A DNA stretch of 64,000 nucleotides. It comes from CAWDCV01 sp963728125 (lineage in GTDB: Bacteria; Actinomycetota; Actinomycetes; CAWDCV01). This document shows, piece after piece, positions 17,066 to 25,501 of the stretch. Under the pieces are notes generated by a model. That model saw nothing but the letters and a program-made list of their open reading frames with translations, did no database searches and was not told the origin of the DNA. Numbering within the stretch: the stretch's first letter is position 1; each line of letters begins with the position of its first letter. Where the stretch lies: positions 1 through 64,000 of the forward strand of contig CAVSIZ010000011.1 of the NCBI GenBank assembly GCA_963728125.1, read 5' to 3'. The position numbers and the translations under genes were made by a program.

Positions 17066-17893
17066 GGTGATGGGCGACGTCTCGGCGACTGGACCGCGTA
17101 TTTCGGGGAGCAACTGAACGAGCAAGCGTGGCGCGACGTTCTGGCCCAGTGGTGGCCTCGTTTGCGACCGGGAATCCTCGCGGGCACCACCCATGGCGTC
17201 ATCCGGGTGAGCCACGTCGTTCGCACACTGCTCGCGGGCTCCGACGATCCCGAAAGCGTGACCGAGCTGGGGCACGCGCTGGCCTTCTGGGCGGCGCGGA
17301 TGCAACCGCTCCCGGTCTCGGCCTCGGCGTCCGGACGTCTCGACTCGGCAGCAGCGCTGGACTCCATGCCGCGCGTACCGGAACAGCGTGGGCCGGTGGC
17401 GGCCCGCCTGGCGCAACTAGCCGACCTCCCGGAGTGGCCGCGCGTCGTAGCGGCAATGAGCGCGCCGGCGAATGCAGACGATGTCCCCGCGCGGCTTGCC
17501 AGCCTCGTTGACGCCGCCGTTGTCCGCTACCTCTCACATGGGTACGCAGCCCCCGTGCTGCTCGTGCACACCGCAACAGCGCCGAACGCTGTCATGCACT
17601 GTCTACCGGCACTGCCTGCCGAGGAGTGGCTCCCCAGCTTCGACGCCGTGTGGGCAGCAACCGCCTTCGTCTACAGCGGATGGGCGCCAGCACAGCCGAC
17701 TCCGCCGCGGCTGCGGGAGTCGACGCCGGCTGGTACGGATGCTGTCGCCGAGGTCGTCGATCGCGCGGTTCGCCATGGCGACGAGCACGTCATCAAATTC
17801 ACCGACACTGCCGTCGAGGCATACCAGCGGACACAGGATCCGAGCATGCTGGCCGCGACAACCCGGATTGCCACCCTGATCGCGAGTGACTGA
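16841..17893 (+). CDS. Questin oxidase family protein (DUF4243)
   Basis: 350 residues, resembling questin oxidase-like proteins (AflY/GedK type), which catalyse Baeyer-Villiger-like oxidative cleavage of anthraquinones in fungi; the bacterial role is unknown. Seen are LSNHGPMAVEVLVRRGY near the N-terminus, GDWTAYFGEQLNEQAWRDVL, a His-containing GTTHGVIRVSHVVRTL and VLLVHTATAPNAVMHCLPALP. The start at ATG 16841 is shared with the broken copy at 9864. It has no close operon partner; the FAD-dependent oxidoreductase behind it is on the opposite strand. Confidence 0.8.
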   Translation: MGDDALSEAYARLEDTGPEWGENQLSNHGPMAVEVLVRRGYAASVDPWLDRYSVRLEALPRPDTRITDASWQEALGDGRRLGDWTAYFGEQLNEQAWRDVLAQWWPRLRPGILAGTTHGVIRVSHVVRTLLAGSDDPESVTELGHALAFWAARMQPLPVSASASGRLDSAAALDSMPRVPEQRGPVAARLAQLADLPEWPRVVAAMSAPANADDVPARLASLVDAAVVRYLSHGYAAPVLLVHTATAPNAVMHCLPALPAEEWLPSFDAVWAATAFVYSGWAPAQPTPPRLRESTPAGTDAVAEVVDRAVRHGDEHVIKFTDTAVEAYQRTQDPSMLAATTRIATLIASD

Positions 17894-17898
17894 AGCGC

Positions 17899-18882
17899 TT
17901 ACGGCACGTGCGCGGCGTCGGTGGGCGCTCCCCGTCGATGCTCCTCCACGGCGCGTTGGGTCTCCTCGGCAATGAGGTCGGCGTTGATCTGGGCCGCAGC
18001 GAACGCACCGGCGGCCGCCGAAGACCCCACCTGAGCCATCAGGTCCGTGACGTTGCCTGCGGCCCACACCCCGGGTACCTCGGTACGGCCGGTCGGGTCG
18101 GTCGGGATGTGCTCGCCCATCCCGGACGGGTGATCCGAGGGCCGCAACCCGAGGTCGGCGAACACGCCTGCGCGAGCGACCATCCGAGGCGAGATCGCCA
18201 GGGCGTCACGATGAACCACAGTGCCGTCGGCCAGCTCGAGCCCGGTCAGCCGGTCGTCGACGATCTGCAGGGACACGACCTTGCCGTCGACCACCCGGAT
18301 CCCGCGAGCCGCCAATTGCTCCGCCTGCTCGTCGTCCGGCGGCATGATGTGGCAGAAGTAGGTGATGTCAGAGCTCAACTGGCGAAACATCAGTGCCTGG
18401 TGCACGGACATCGGCCCCATGCCGAGCACCCCGATGGCCTGGTCGCGCACTTCCCACCCGTGACAGTACGGACAGTGGATGACCTCGCGACCCCAGCGCT
18501 CGCGGAGACCGCCGACGTCGGGGAGCTCGTCCACCAGTCCGGTGGCGATGAGCAGTCGTCGCGCTCGTACCGAGGTGTCGTCGGCAAGCGTCACCGTGAA
18601 GCCGTCCTCGTCGCGGGCCACCGACGTGACCTCATCCGTCACGATGGAACCGCCGTACGCGCGCACCTCGGCGCGGCCCTGCTGCAGCAACTCTCCCGGT
18701 GGCACACCCTCGCGGCCCAGCAAGCCGTGCACGCCTGCGGCAGGTGCGTTGCGCGGGCTGCCGGCGTCGATCACCAGGACCGATCTGCGAGCCCGGCCAA
18801 GCATCAGCGCGCCGTTCAACCCGGCGGGACCACCACCGATCACCACCACGTCATAGCTACCGCGCAGCTCGTCGACCACCAC
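17899..18882 (-). CDS. Thioredoxin-reductase-like FAD/NAD(P) oxidoreductase
   Basis: 327-residue flavoprotein with the class II thioredoxin reductase fold. It starts YDVVVIGGGPAGLNGALMLGRA (FAD Rossmann motif), has the redox pair CPYC in VIHCPYCHGWEV at about residue 140, a second Rossmann stretch IGVLGMGPMSVHQA, and ends with PGVWAAGNVTDLMAQVGSSAAAG. The CPYCHG variant is common in GliT/HlmI-like and other non-thioredoxin members, so the substrate may be a small dithiol. GTG 18882 is preferred because GGAGG ends six bases before it. Much longer upstream reading is antisense to the SDR gene. Confidence 0.85.
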   Translation of the reverse strand: MVVDELRGSYDVVVIGGGPAGLNGALMLGRARRSVLVIDAGSPRNAPAAGVHGLLGREGVPPGELLQQGRAEVRAYGGSIVTDEVTSVARDEDGFTVTLADDTSVRARRLLIATGLVDELPDVGGLRERWGREVIHCPYCHGWEVRDQAIGVLGMGPMSVHQALMFRQLSSDITYFCHIMPPDDEQAEQLAARGIRVVDGKVVSLQIVDDRLTGLELADGTVVHRDALAISPRMVARAGVFADLGLRPSDHPSGMGEHIPTDPTGRTEVPGVWAAGNVTDLMAQVGSSAAAGAFAAAQINADLIAEETQRAVEEHRRGAPTDAAHVP

Positions 18883-18965
18883 AACCACCTCCGGTACTCG
18901 ACGATGTGGCACCGTCGGCGAGACGAGCAAGTTTCGTTGCCGACTCGGCAACCGGTGACCTGAGG

Positions 18966-19709
18966 TCAGCCGCGCCCGATGTACGGCATGGACGTCGCCG
19001 TCAACGTCAGGAACTGCACGTTGGCATCCAGCGGTAGCCGGGCCATAAAGAGAACAGCGTCGCCCACGAGCGCGGCATCGAACGTTGGCTCGGGACGAAT
19101 CGAGCCGTCCGCCTGCTTGGTACCTCGTGCGATGTTCGCCGTCAGCTCGGTCGCAGCGTTGCCGATGTCGATCTGGCCACATGCGATGCCGTACGCTCGC
19201 CCGTCCAGGGAGATCGTTTTGGTCAGTCCGGTGATGGCGTGCTTCGTCGTGGTGTACGCCACGGTGCCGGGACGCGGGGTGTGCGCGGAGATCGAGCCGT
19301 TGTTGATGATGCGCCCGCCGGACGGTGACTGACTGCGCATCACCGCAAAGGCCTCGCGGGCACACAGGAAGGCCCCGTGCAGGTTCGTGTCGACCGTGGT
19401 CCGCCAGTCGTCGAGGGCGATCTCGTCGATGGTGCCGATCGGGCCGAACGTGCCGGCGTTGTTGAACAGCAGGTCGACGCGATCCCACGCGTCCGTCACC
19501 GCGGCGAACAGCGCTCCAACGGCGTTCGGATCGCTGACATCCGTAGGCACGACGAGGCTGGTCGACGCCTCCCACGCTGTCTCCTCCAATGCCTCGCGGC
19601 GACGGCCGGCGAGGGCAACCCGGTAGCCGGCGCCGAGCAGCGTCTGCGCCACCACCCGGCCGATGCCGGAACCGGCGCCAGTCACTACCGCTACTGGAGA
19701 ATCTGCCAT
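18966..19709 (-). CDS. SDR family oxidoreductase
   Basis: 247 residues, a classical short-chain dehydrogenase. The cofactor motif TGAGSGIG is at residues 10-17, with AGRRREAL after the second strand suggesting NADP(H). NNAG is near 84, the active-site Ser lies in IINNGSIS, and YTTTK carries the catalytic Tyr and Lys. The tail TATSMPYIGRG fits the family end. It lies 83 bases upstream of the FAD oxidoreductase gene on the same strand and may be co-transcribed. The substrate is unknown. Confidence 0.9.
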   Translation of the reverse strand: MADSPVAVVTGAGSGIGRVVAQTLLGAGYRVALAGRRREALEETAWEASTSLVVPTDVSDPNAVGALFAAVTDAWDRVDLLFNNAGTFGPIGTIDEIALDDWRTTVDTNLHGAFLCAREAFAVMRSQSPSGGRIINNGSISAHTPRPGTVAYTTTKHAITGLTKTISLDGRAYGIACGQIDIGNAATELTANIARGTKQADGSIRPEPTFDAALVGDAVLFMARLPLDANVQFLTLTATSMPYIGRG

Positions 19710-19747
19710 GTGCCCTCCTGATCGTGGTCGGGTGTCATCATCGCGAA

Positions 19748-20644
19748 GTGGTCGGGCTCGCGGAGGCTCTTCAGGATCAGGTCGTCGTCCTGGACGGCGG
19801 CCTGGCCACCGAGCTCGAGCGTCGGGGCAACGACTTGTCGTCGGCGCTGTGGTCGGCGCGGCTACTGACCGATGCGCCGGACGAGATCGTCGCCGCCCAT
19901 CGCGCGTTCTTCGACGCCGGCGCGCAGGTCGCGATCACCGCCAGCTACCAGGCGTCGTTCGATGGCTTCGCGACTGTCGGTCTCGACAGAAAGGATGCGG
20001 CTCGACTGATGGTGCGCAGCGTGGAGTTAGCCCGCACAGCGGCCGCGGGGTGTGGCTGGGTGGCGGCTTCCGTCGGGCCGTACGGCGCGATGCTCGCCGA
20101 CGGGTCGGAGTACCGCGGCGACTACGGACTGAGCGTCGACGAACTGCGCCGCTTTCATCGTCCGCGGCTGGAGGTACTCGCGGGTGCAGGTGCCGATGTA
20201 CTCGCAATCGAGACGATTCCGTGTCTCGTGGAGGTGGAGGCGCTGCTGCTCGAGGTCGAACAGCTGAACGTCCCCGCGTGGCTGTCAATTAGCTGCGACG
20301 GCATTCGTACGCGGGCCGGCGAGCCGGCTGCCGACGCGTTCGCGATGGCGCGCGACGTCGCCGACGTCTTTGCGGTCGGCGTCAACTGCATCGCGCCACG
20401 CGACGCGAGCGAGCTGGTCGAGCTCGCAGCGACCAGGAGCGGCAAGCCGGTTGTCGTCTACCCCAACAGCGGCGAGCGCTGGGACGCGCAGCACCATGCC
20501 TGGTCTGGCGGCGGCAGCTTCCAGCCGACAGCCGTCGCCGCGTGGGTACGGTCTGGTGCCCGGCTCGTCGGTGGCTGCTGCCGCGTCAGCCCAGCCGATA
20601 TCGACGCCCTCGCCGCGACCGTACGAGCGGGGGCTAGAGGATGA
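19748..20644 (+). CDS. mmuM: Homocysteine S-methyltransferase
   Basis: 298-residue zinc enzyme that moves a methyl group from S-methylmethionine or S-adenosylmethionine to homocysteine, making methionine. The N-terminus VVLDGGLATELERRG and ITASYQASFDGF are family signatures. The three zinc cysteines are in GVNCIAP and the C-terminal GGCCRV. YPNSGERWD is also typical. GTG 19748 places the start at the domain edge; GTG 19724 is an alternative. Its 3' end overlaps the convergent luciferase-like gene by 11 bases. Confidence 0.88.
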   Translation: MVGLAEALQDQVVVLDGGLATELERRGNDLSSALWSARLLTDAPDEIVAAHRAFFDAGAQVAITASYQASFDGFATVGLDRKDAARLMVRSVELARTAAAGCGWVAASVGPYGAMLADGSEYRGDYGLSVDELRRFHRPRLEVLAGAGADVLAIETIPCLVEVEALLLEVEQLNVPAWLSISCDGIRTRAGEPAADAFAMARDVADVFAVGVNCIAPRDASELVELAATRSGKPVVVYPNSGERWDAQHHAWSGGGSFQPTAVAAWVRSGARLVGGCCRVSPADIDALAATVRAGARG

Positions 20645-21494
20645 CGTCGGCGAGTCGGTGCACCTGGTCGAGCTCGGCCACGGTGGGGTCGATCATGAGC
20701 TCGTCGAGGCCGGCCTCGGCGTAGGCGTCGCAGGCCTGCTTGATCGCCTCCGGCGACCTCAGCGCCCCGGCAGCGATGTACTCCGCGGCGTCGCCCATCT
20801 GGCTGTAGTAGCGCCGCAGGTACTGCATCGACCGGTCGGTCACCTCGTCGCCGAGGGAGAAGTAGGTCAAGCCGACGAAGCGTGGCTCACCCTCGCGTCC
20901 GGCATCGGCCCACGCCGCGCGTACTTGCTGGACGACGGGCGCGACCGCCTCAGGCGGCATCCCGCCCGCGGTCCAGCCGACGCCGTAGCGCACAGTACGG
21001 CGGATGCCCGCTTCGCCGTACCCGCCGATGAGCAGCGGAATGGTCCCGCCGGGGACCTCGGGAACGACCGGCTCGGGGCTGCCGCCGACCGGTTCGCCCG
21101 CCCAGGCTTGGATCATGCGGTCCAACATCTCGTCGGTCCGCTTGCCACGGTCGCCGTACTCGGTGTCGGTGGCCGTGAAGTCATCCTCCCGGCCGCCCAC
21201 ACCGATGCCGAGCGTCAGCCGGCCGTTCGAGATCGCCGCAACGGACGCTGCTTCCTTCGCGACCACGACGGTGTCGCGCGTAGGCAGCAACAGGATGTTC
21301 GTCACCAGCCCGATGTGCTGCGTCACCGCGGCCGCCGCCGCGAGGGAAATCAGCGAGTCGTGGTTGGGGAACGCGATCCGGTCGATCGTGGCGAGGCTGG
21401 AGAAGCCGCGCTGCTCTGCCGCGATCGCCCACTGGGGCAACAGATCCCCGGGGGTGCCGGGAACAGGATTCGGGAGTCCAATACCAATTCGCAC
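20634..21494 (-). CDS. Luciferase-like (LLM) F420-type oxidoreductase
   Basis: 286 residues forming the bacterial-luciferase TIM barrel used by F420- or FMN-dependent oxidoreductases. It starts MRIGIGLPNPVPGTPGD, followed by IDRIAFPNHDSL, IGLVTNILLLPTRD, and GRLTLGIGVGGREDDF, the strand that marks the family. ILIGGYGEAGIRR-like sequence (PLLIGGYGEAG) follows. Cofactor F420 is inferred from family and organism. The gene is monocistronic and convergent with mmuM. Confidence 0.85.
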   Translation of the reverse strand: MRIGIGLPNPVPGTPGDLLPQWAIAAEQRGFSSLATIDRIAFPNHDSLISLAAAAAVTQHIGLVTNILLLPTRDTVVVAKEAASVAAISNGRLTLGIGVGGREDDFTATDTEYGDRGKRTDEMLDRMIQAWAGEPVGGSPEPVVPEVPGGTIPLLIGGYGEAGIRRTVRYGVGWTAGGMPPEAVAPVVQQVRAAWADAGREGEPRFVGLTYFSLGDEVTDRSMQYLRRYYSQMGDAAEYIAAGALRSPEAIKQACDAYAEAGLDELMIDPTVAELDQVHRLADVIL

Positions 21495-21603
21495 AGCAAC
21501 GACCCTAGCGACTGTCCCTCTCCGCGACTCAGGGGAGGTATCCAGCCCTCACCGCGTGAACTCTTTGGTGTGCCAGTGCGTACTGCAGGCGAGCGGGGGA
21601 CCT

Positions 21604-22500
21604 ATGGATGACCGGCAGCAGCGCTCGGGCGGGCAGGGTGGACGTGGCCTGCTGACCGCGCGACTGCTCGGCGGTTGCGTGATCGCCGTCGACGGGTCGG
21701 TCATCGACACCTCCTCCAGCCGCCGCACCCGGAATCTCCTCGCCTATCTCGTCACCCATCGCAAGGAGCCTGTGCCGCGCGATGTCCTCATGGACGTGTT
21801 CTGGCCGGACGCTTCCCCGGAGGCGGCGCGCAACAGCCTGCACGTCGCCTTGACTGGGGTACGGCGAACGCTCAGCGACGTGACCACCTGCCCGCTCTTG
21901 GAGCGCCGCTTTGACACCTACCAGCTGGTGCCGTCGGCGGGCGCGTGGGTGGACGTCACCGAGTTCGAGCATTACGCAGAGCTTGGGCAACGCCTCGACC
22001 GCCGTGGCGACAGCGCCGCCGCGCGCCGGGCGTACGAAATGGCCGCCGATCTGTACGAGGGCGACTTCCTTGCCGACGATCCTTATGGCTCCTGGCCGCG
22101 TACCGTTCGGGAAGCGCTGCGACTGCAAGTGATCGAGTTGCGCATTCGACTGGTCGATCACTATCTCGAGGTCTCCGACCTACCGGCGGCCACCACCACC
22201 GCGCGGGCCGCACTCGCCCTCGATCCACACAACGAGGTGCTGCATCGCCAACTCATGGGGTGTTATGCATCATCAGGGCAGACGCACCGAGCGCTCGCGC
22301 AGTATCACCAATGCGCGGAGCTGCTCTGGGATGACTTCCACATCCGACCCACGCCAGAAACGACCCGCATCTTCGACGAGCTGCGGTCTCCAGCGATCGT
22401 CGGCGTAACTCGTGGTGTAGCGGGTACGGTCCCCCACAATGAACGACGTTCACCTGCTCGTCGGCTCGTCGCATCCGGGCGGGTTGCTGTTCGAGTGTGA
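21604..22500 (+). CDS. SARP/BTAD-family transcriptional activator
   Basis: 298 residues. An N-terminal winged helix of the OmpR type (about 17-100: LLGGCVIAVDG, RRTRNLLAYLVTHRKEPVPRDVLMDVFWPD, ARNSLHVALTGVRRTL) is followed by the bacterial transcriptional activator domain (about 105-265), a helical TPR-like fold with AARRAYEMAADLYEGDFLADDPYGSW and ALAQYHQCAELLWDDFHIRPTPETTRIFDEL. This is the two-domain SARP layout seen in pathway-specific activators, without ATPase or sensor domains. GGGGGA precedes ATG 21604. It may control the two small genes next to it; no antibiotic biosynthesis genes are nearby. Confidence 0.9.
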   Translation: MDDRQQRSGGQGGRGLLTARLLGGCVIAVDGSVIDTSSSRRTRNLLAYLVTHRKEPVPRDVLMDVFWPDASPEAARNSLHVALTGVRRTLSDVTTCPLLERRFDTYQLVPSAGAWVDVTEFEHYAELGQRLDRRGDSAAARRAYEMAADLYEGDFLADDPYGSWPRTVREALRLQVIELRIRLVDHYLEVSDLPAATTTARAALALDPHNEVLHRQLMGCYASSGQTHRALAQYHQCAELLWDDFHIRPTPETTRIFDELRSPAIVGVTRGVAGTVPHNERRSPARRLVASGRVAVRV

Positions 22501-22639
22501 GGACGGCTGCGGCCGCCGCCTCGTCGTCGATCGTGTTAGTGGCGCGCTGACCGTGATCGATCGCGGCGATCTTCTGGCGTTGCACCGAGGGTCGATGGGT
22601 GACGTCGACATGACGATGCCGACGATCTCCCAGCTCTGA
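22439..22639 (+). CDS. Small hypothetical protein behind the SARP gene
   Basis: 66 residues, overlapping the end of the SARP gene by 62 bases in another frame. The sequence LLVGSSHPGGLLFECEDGCGRRLVVDR with CxDGCGRR suggests a small folded or zinc-linked unit, and codon use in the non-overlapping part looks coding. The function is unknown. Its place directly behind the regulator suggests co-translation. Confidence 0.5.
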   Translation: MNDVHLLVGSSHPGGLLFECEDGCGRRLVVDRVSGALTVIDRGDLLALHRGSMGDVDMTMPTISQL

Positions 22640-22665
22640 CGCGGGAGATCGCCGGCAATCGATTC

Positions 22666-23088
22666 TCAGCTGATCCGCAGGACCGGGCCCTCAGCGACTG
22701 CGGCGATGTCGGAGACAGCACCGAAGTTACGATGCGTCATCAGCGTCACCAGCTTGTACGCGCCCGACTGTCCGGGTCCCAAGTTGTCCGGCAGGGTGGT
22801 GGCCGGGACGACGATGTCCGTCTGGTAGTTCGTAGCGCCGGTCAGCGGCACAGTTTGGGTCGGACCGACCTGCTGCTCGGCGCCGGGGCCGATCGCCTCG
22901 ACGTAGGAAGCGAACTGCAGCTCGCCGCCGAGAAGCGCTGCTGCAAGCGGGTCGATGGTCGCGTCGACGTGGATCGTGAACTGTTGGCCCGCGTCCAGAA
23001 CCGATGCTGGCTGTCCGTTGTTGTCGAGCACAGTCGCCGTGAACGTGCCTGGACCGAAGAGCACATTCGGAAACTGAATGTCCGCCAT
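22666..23088 (-). CDS. Conserved hypothetical beta-rich protein
   Basis: 140 residues starting MADIQFPNVLFGPGTFTATV, with GGGGGAAC before the ATG. It reads like one immunoglobulin-like beta sandwich: alternating hydrophobic strands (FTIHVDATIDPLAAALLG, TNYQTDIVVPATTLPDNLG, GAYKLVTLMTHRN). No signal peptide, so either cytoplasmic or exported without one. It is convergent with the SARP pair. I do not recognise a named family. Confidence 0.6.
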   Translation of the reverse strand: MADIQFPNVLFGPGTFTATVLDNNGQPASVLDAGQQFTIHVDATIDPLAAALLGGELQFASYVEAIGPGAEQQVGPTQTVPLTGATNYQTDIVVPATTLPDNLGPGQSGAYKLVTLMTHRNFGAVSDIAAVAEGPVLRIS

Positions 23089-23257
23089 GATGTTCCCCCT
23101 CTCGGAAGCCACCGATTGGCTTCTCGATGAGGGCACCCTGCCTCACCCCGCTTAGCCGGCGCTTAACCCAGACCTAACGGGGCGGGGAACCTGAGTAAGT
23201 GCCGAACGGGCGGGCCACAGCCGAAGCTGCGCCCGCCCGTCGCGGCTTGCCGGCGGA

Positions 23258-24161
23258 TCAGCCCTTGACCGACCCCGCCGTGAGTCCACGGACGAAGTAC
23301 CGCTGCAGCGCGAAGAACACGATGAGCGGCAGCATCATCGTGATGAATGCACCCGCGGTCAGCAGCTGTCAGCCTTCACCGAGTCGGCCGAGCAGCTGAG
23401 CCAGGTTGACCGTGACGACCTCGTTCGTCTGGCCCAGGAAGATCAGGGCGATGAGGAGGTCGTTCCAGACCCAGAGGAACTGGAAGATGGCGAACGACGC
23501 CAGCACCGGCACTGACATCGGCAGCACGAGCCGCCAGAACGTAGTGAAGTGGCTAGCACCGTCAGCCTTCGCCGACTCGATGATCGAGGCGGGCAGCGTG
23601 CTCATGTAGTTGCGAATGATGTAGATCCCAAGCGGCATCCCGAAACCGGTGTGCAGCAGCCAAACCGCAGGGAACGTACCCGACCAGGTCAAGGCTCTTG
23701 AACCGCTGCAGCATGGGCACGAAAGCCACCTGGATCGGTACCACGAGCATCGAGATGACAATGGCAAACAACGTCTCACGTCCGGGGAACCGCATGAACG
23801 TGAACGCGTAAGCCGCGAAGGCCGCAATGAGGATCGGGATGATCGTGGCAGGCATGGCGACGACGATGCTGTTGACGAATGCGGTCCCCATGCCGCCCTG
23901 CAGCACCTCGCGGTAGTTGCCGGCGGTCCGCTGATCGGTCTCCCAGAACCGGAAGAGCCCCGTCCACCAACCGCTCGTTTCCGCCGCCGTGTCGGTGCGG
24001 ATGGAGGTAACGAGCAGACCGAGCGCCGGGATCATCCACAACAAGCAGATGATTAGGAGCGCGATCCTCGGCCACGGCCCGGTCTTGTGGCCACCGCCGC
24101 CGTGGGTCGGGGCGACGTCTCGAACCTTTGTCGCGGTGGCGGTCGATGCCGGCGCAGGCAC
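23258..24161 (-). pseudogene. Sugar ABC permease (MalG/AglG type), inactivated
   Basis: Homologous along its whole length to the permease at 12942. GTG 24161 follows AAAGGAG; helices and the EAA loop (SIIESAKADGASHFTTFWRLVLPMSVP) are recognisable, and the gene ends LQRYFVRGLTAGSVKG-stop. Two lesions kill it. One extra base near 23682 shifts the frame (LDLVG then TFPAVWLLHTGFGMP in the next frame). Near 23370 a TGA stands where the family has Trp (LGEG-stop-QLLTAGAF). No binding protein, partner permease or ATPase is adjacent. It is divergent from the LacI gene, so that regulator has lost its neighbouring target. Confidence 0.88.
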
Positions 24162-24254
24162 ATGTGCGCTCCTTTGCCGATCGATCAGCACTACGCGTGT
24201 GTACTGTGACCCGTCTCATGTGACGACCTGTCTCAGGTGACAGGGCTCACAGAG

Positions 24255-24383
24255 AGCGTTTGCAGGATGGACCCTGCCACGGAAGCCGGGCCGAAGCCAG
24301 GCCATGTCACGCATTCCAATCCCTGACCTGACTGGCGCGAACAGCGGTGCTACGTTGCGTCGCACATCCTGCAACCGCTTGCG
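24255..24383. promoter_or_regulatory. Two LacI-type operator-like sites between permease and regulator
   Basis: TGCAACCGCTTGCG at 24370-24383 matches the LacI-family pattern TGCAAGCGCTTGCA at 12 of 14 positions and lies about 30 bases before the regulator's start. A second, weaker half-site, AGCGTTTGCA at 24255-24264, lies nearer the dead permease. The regulator at 24412 probably binds here and controls itself. Confidence 0.5.
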
Positions 24384-24411
24384 GTGGTTGCCCGGGGCAG
24401 CGGGAGGCAGC

Positions 24412-25488
24412 GTGCCCAGGTCGGGAACGACGGTGCCTGTCGTGCGCGGAGCGCGACGAAGCGAGCACGCAAGCATCCTCGACGTGGCTTCGCTTGCCGG
24501 CGTGTCCCCAGCAACGGTGTCGCGGTCCCTGCGCGGCCTCCCGAACGTCTCCGAGGCGACCCGTTCGAAGGTGCTCGCCGCAGCGCGCGAGCTCTCGTAC
24601 GTCGCTTCGCCGTCCGCCTCCGGGCTCGCGTCTGGGCGCACGACGACCGTCGGAGTCGTGGTGCCGTTCGTCACCCGGTGGTTCTTCGCCCAGGCGGTGG
24701 CCGGTGCATGCGACGTCCTGCACGAGGCGGGGTACGACGTCCTGCTCTACAACCTCGGCGGCACGGAGGGGCGGGACCGCTTCTTCGACCGGATGCCGCT
24801 CACGCGCCGGGTCGACGCCGTCCTCGTTCTCACATTGCCGCTGTCGGAGGAGCACGCCGATGCGTTGCGCGCGCTCTCGTTGCCGCTTGTCATCGTGGGC
24901 TCGCAGGTGCCGGGCGTGACGTCGGTCACCATCGACGACATCGAGGGTGCGCAGCGAGCGGTCAATCATCTCCTTCATCAGGGGCACGAGCTGGTCGCCA
25001 TGATCTCGGCGGTGGGCGACGACTTCGGCTTCTCTGCCAGTAGAAACCGAGTCCTGGGCTATCGCCAGGCTCTCTCGGCAGCCGGCCTCGAAGGGCGCGA
25101 CGACATGCTCGTCACGGCGACGTACGGCATCGGCGGTGGCGCCGAAGCGATGGAGCAGCTCCTGTCGGGAGACGTACTGCCGACGTCGGTGTTCGCGGAG
25201 TACGACGAGCTCGCAATTGGCGCCATGCGCACGCTGTCGCGAGCGGGCATCTCGGTTCCCGGTCTGGTATCGGTCGTCGGCTTCGACGATCATGAGATGG
25301 CAGCCGTCGTCGACCTGACGACAGTGTCGCAGCCGGTCTACGAGCAGGGCACGATCGCCGCCGGCCTGCTGCTCGATGCCCTGTCCGGAGAGACGGAACC
25401 GCAGAGCGTCGTGATGCCGACCCGGCTGCTCATTCGTGGCAGCACCGGACCGCCAGCGCCGCGGCGGCGGCTCGGCGATTCCGGCTGA
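24412..25488 (+). CDS. LacI-family transcriptional regulator
   Basis: 358 residues. The N-terminal helix-turn-helix ILDVASLAGVSPATVSRSLRG (about residues 18-38) is followed by the hinge SPSASGLASGRTTTVGVVVPF and a periplasmic-binding-type effector domain with VVGFDDHEMAAVVDLTTVSQP at the end. It should bind a sugar and repress or activate sugar uptake genes. GTG 24412 is chosen because GGAGG lies just upstream; the open frame before it has no family similarity. It is divergent from a dead permease, so its live targets may be elsewhere, for example the operon at 10498. Confidence 0.9.
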   Translation: MPRSGTTVPVVRGARRSEHASILDVASLAGVSPATVSRSLRGLPNVSEATRSKVLAAARELSYVASPSASGLASGRTTTVGVVVPFVTRWFFAQAVAGACDVLHEAGYDVLLYNLGGTEGRDRFFDRMPLTRRVDAVLVLTLPLSEEHADALRALSLPLVIVGSQVPGVTSVTIDDIEGAQRAVNHLLHQGHELVAMISAVGDDFGFSASRNRVLGYRQALSAAGLEGRDDMLVTATYGIGGGAEAMEQLLSGDVLPTSVFAEYDELAIGAMRTLSRAGISVPGLVSVVGFDDHEMAAVVDLTTVSQPVYEQGTIAAGLLLDALSGETEPQSVVMPTRLLIRGSTGPPAPRRRLGDSG

Positions 25489-25501
25489 CGCCGGCTGATT
25501 C

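Noticed and set aside
18883..19575. Upstream extension of the FAD oxidoreductase frame
   Set aside because: It is an out-of-frame shadow of the SDR gene at 18966-19709; the FAD motif begins only after GTG 18882.
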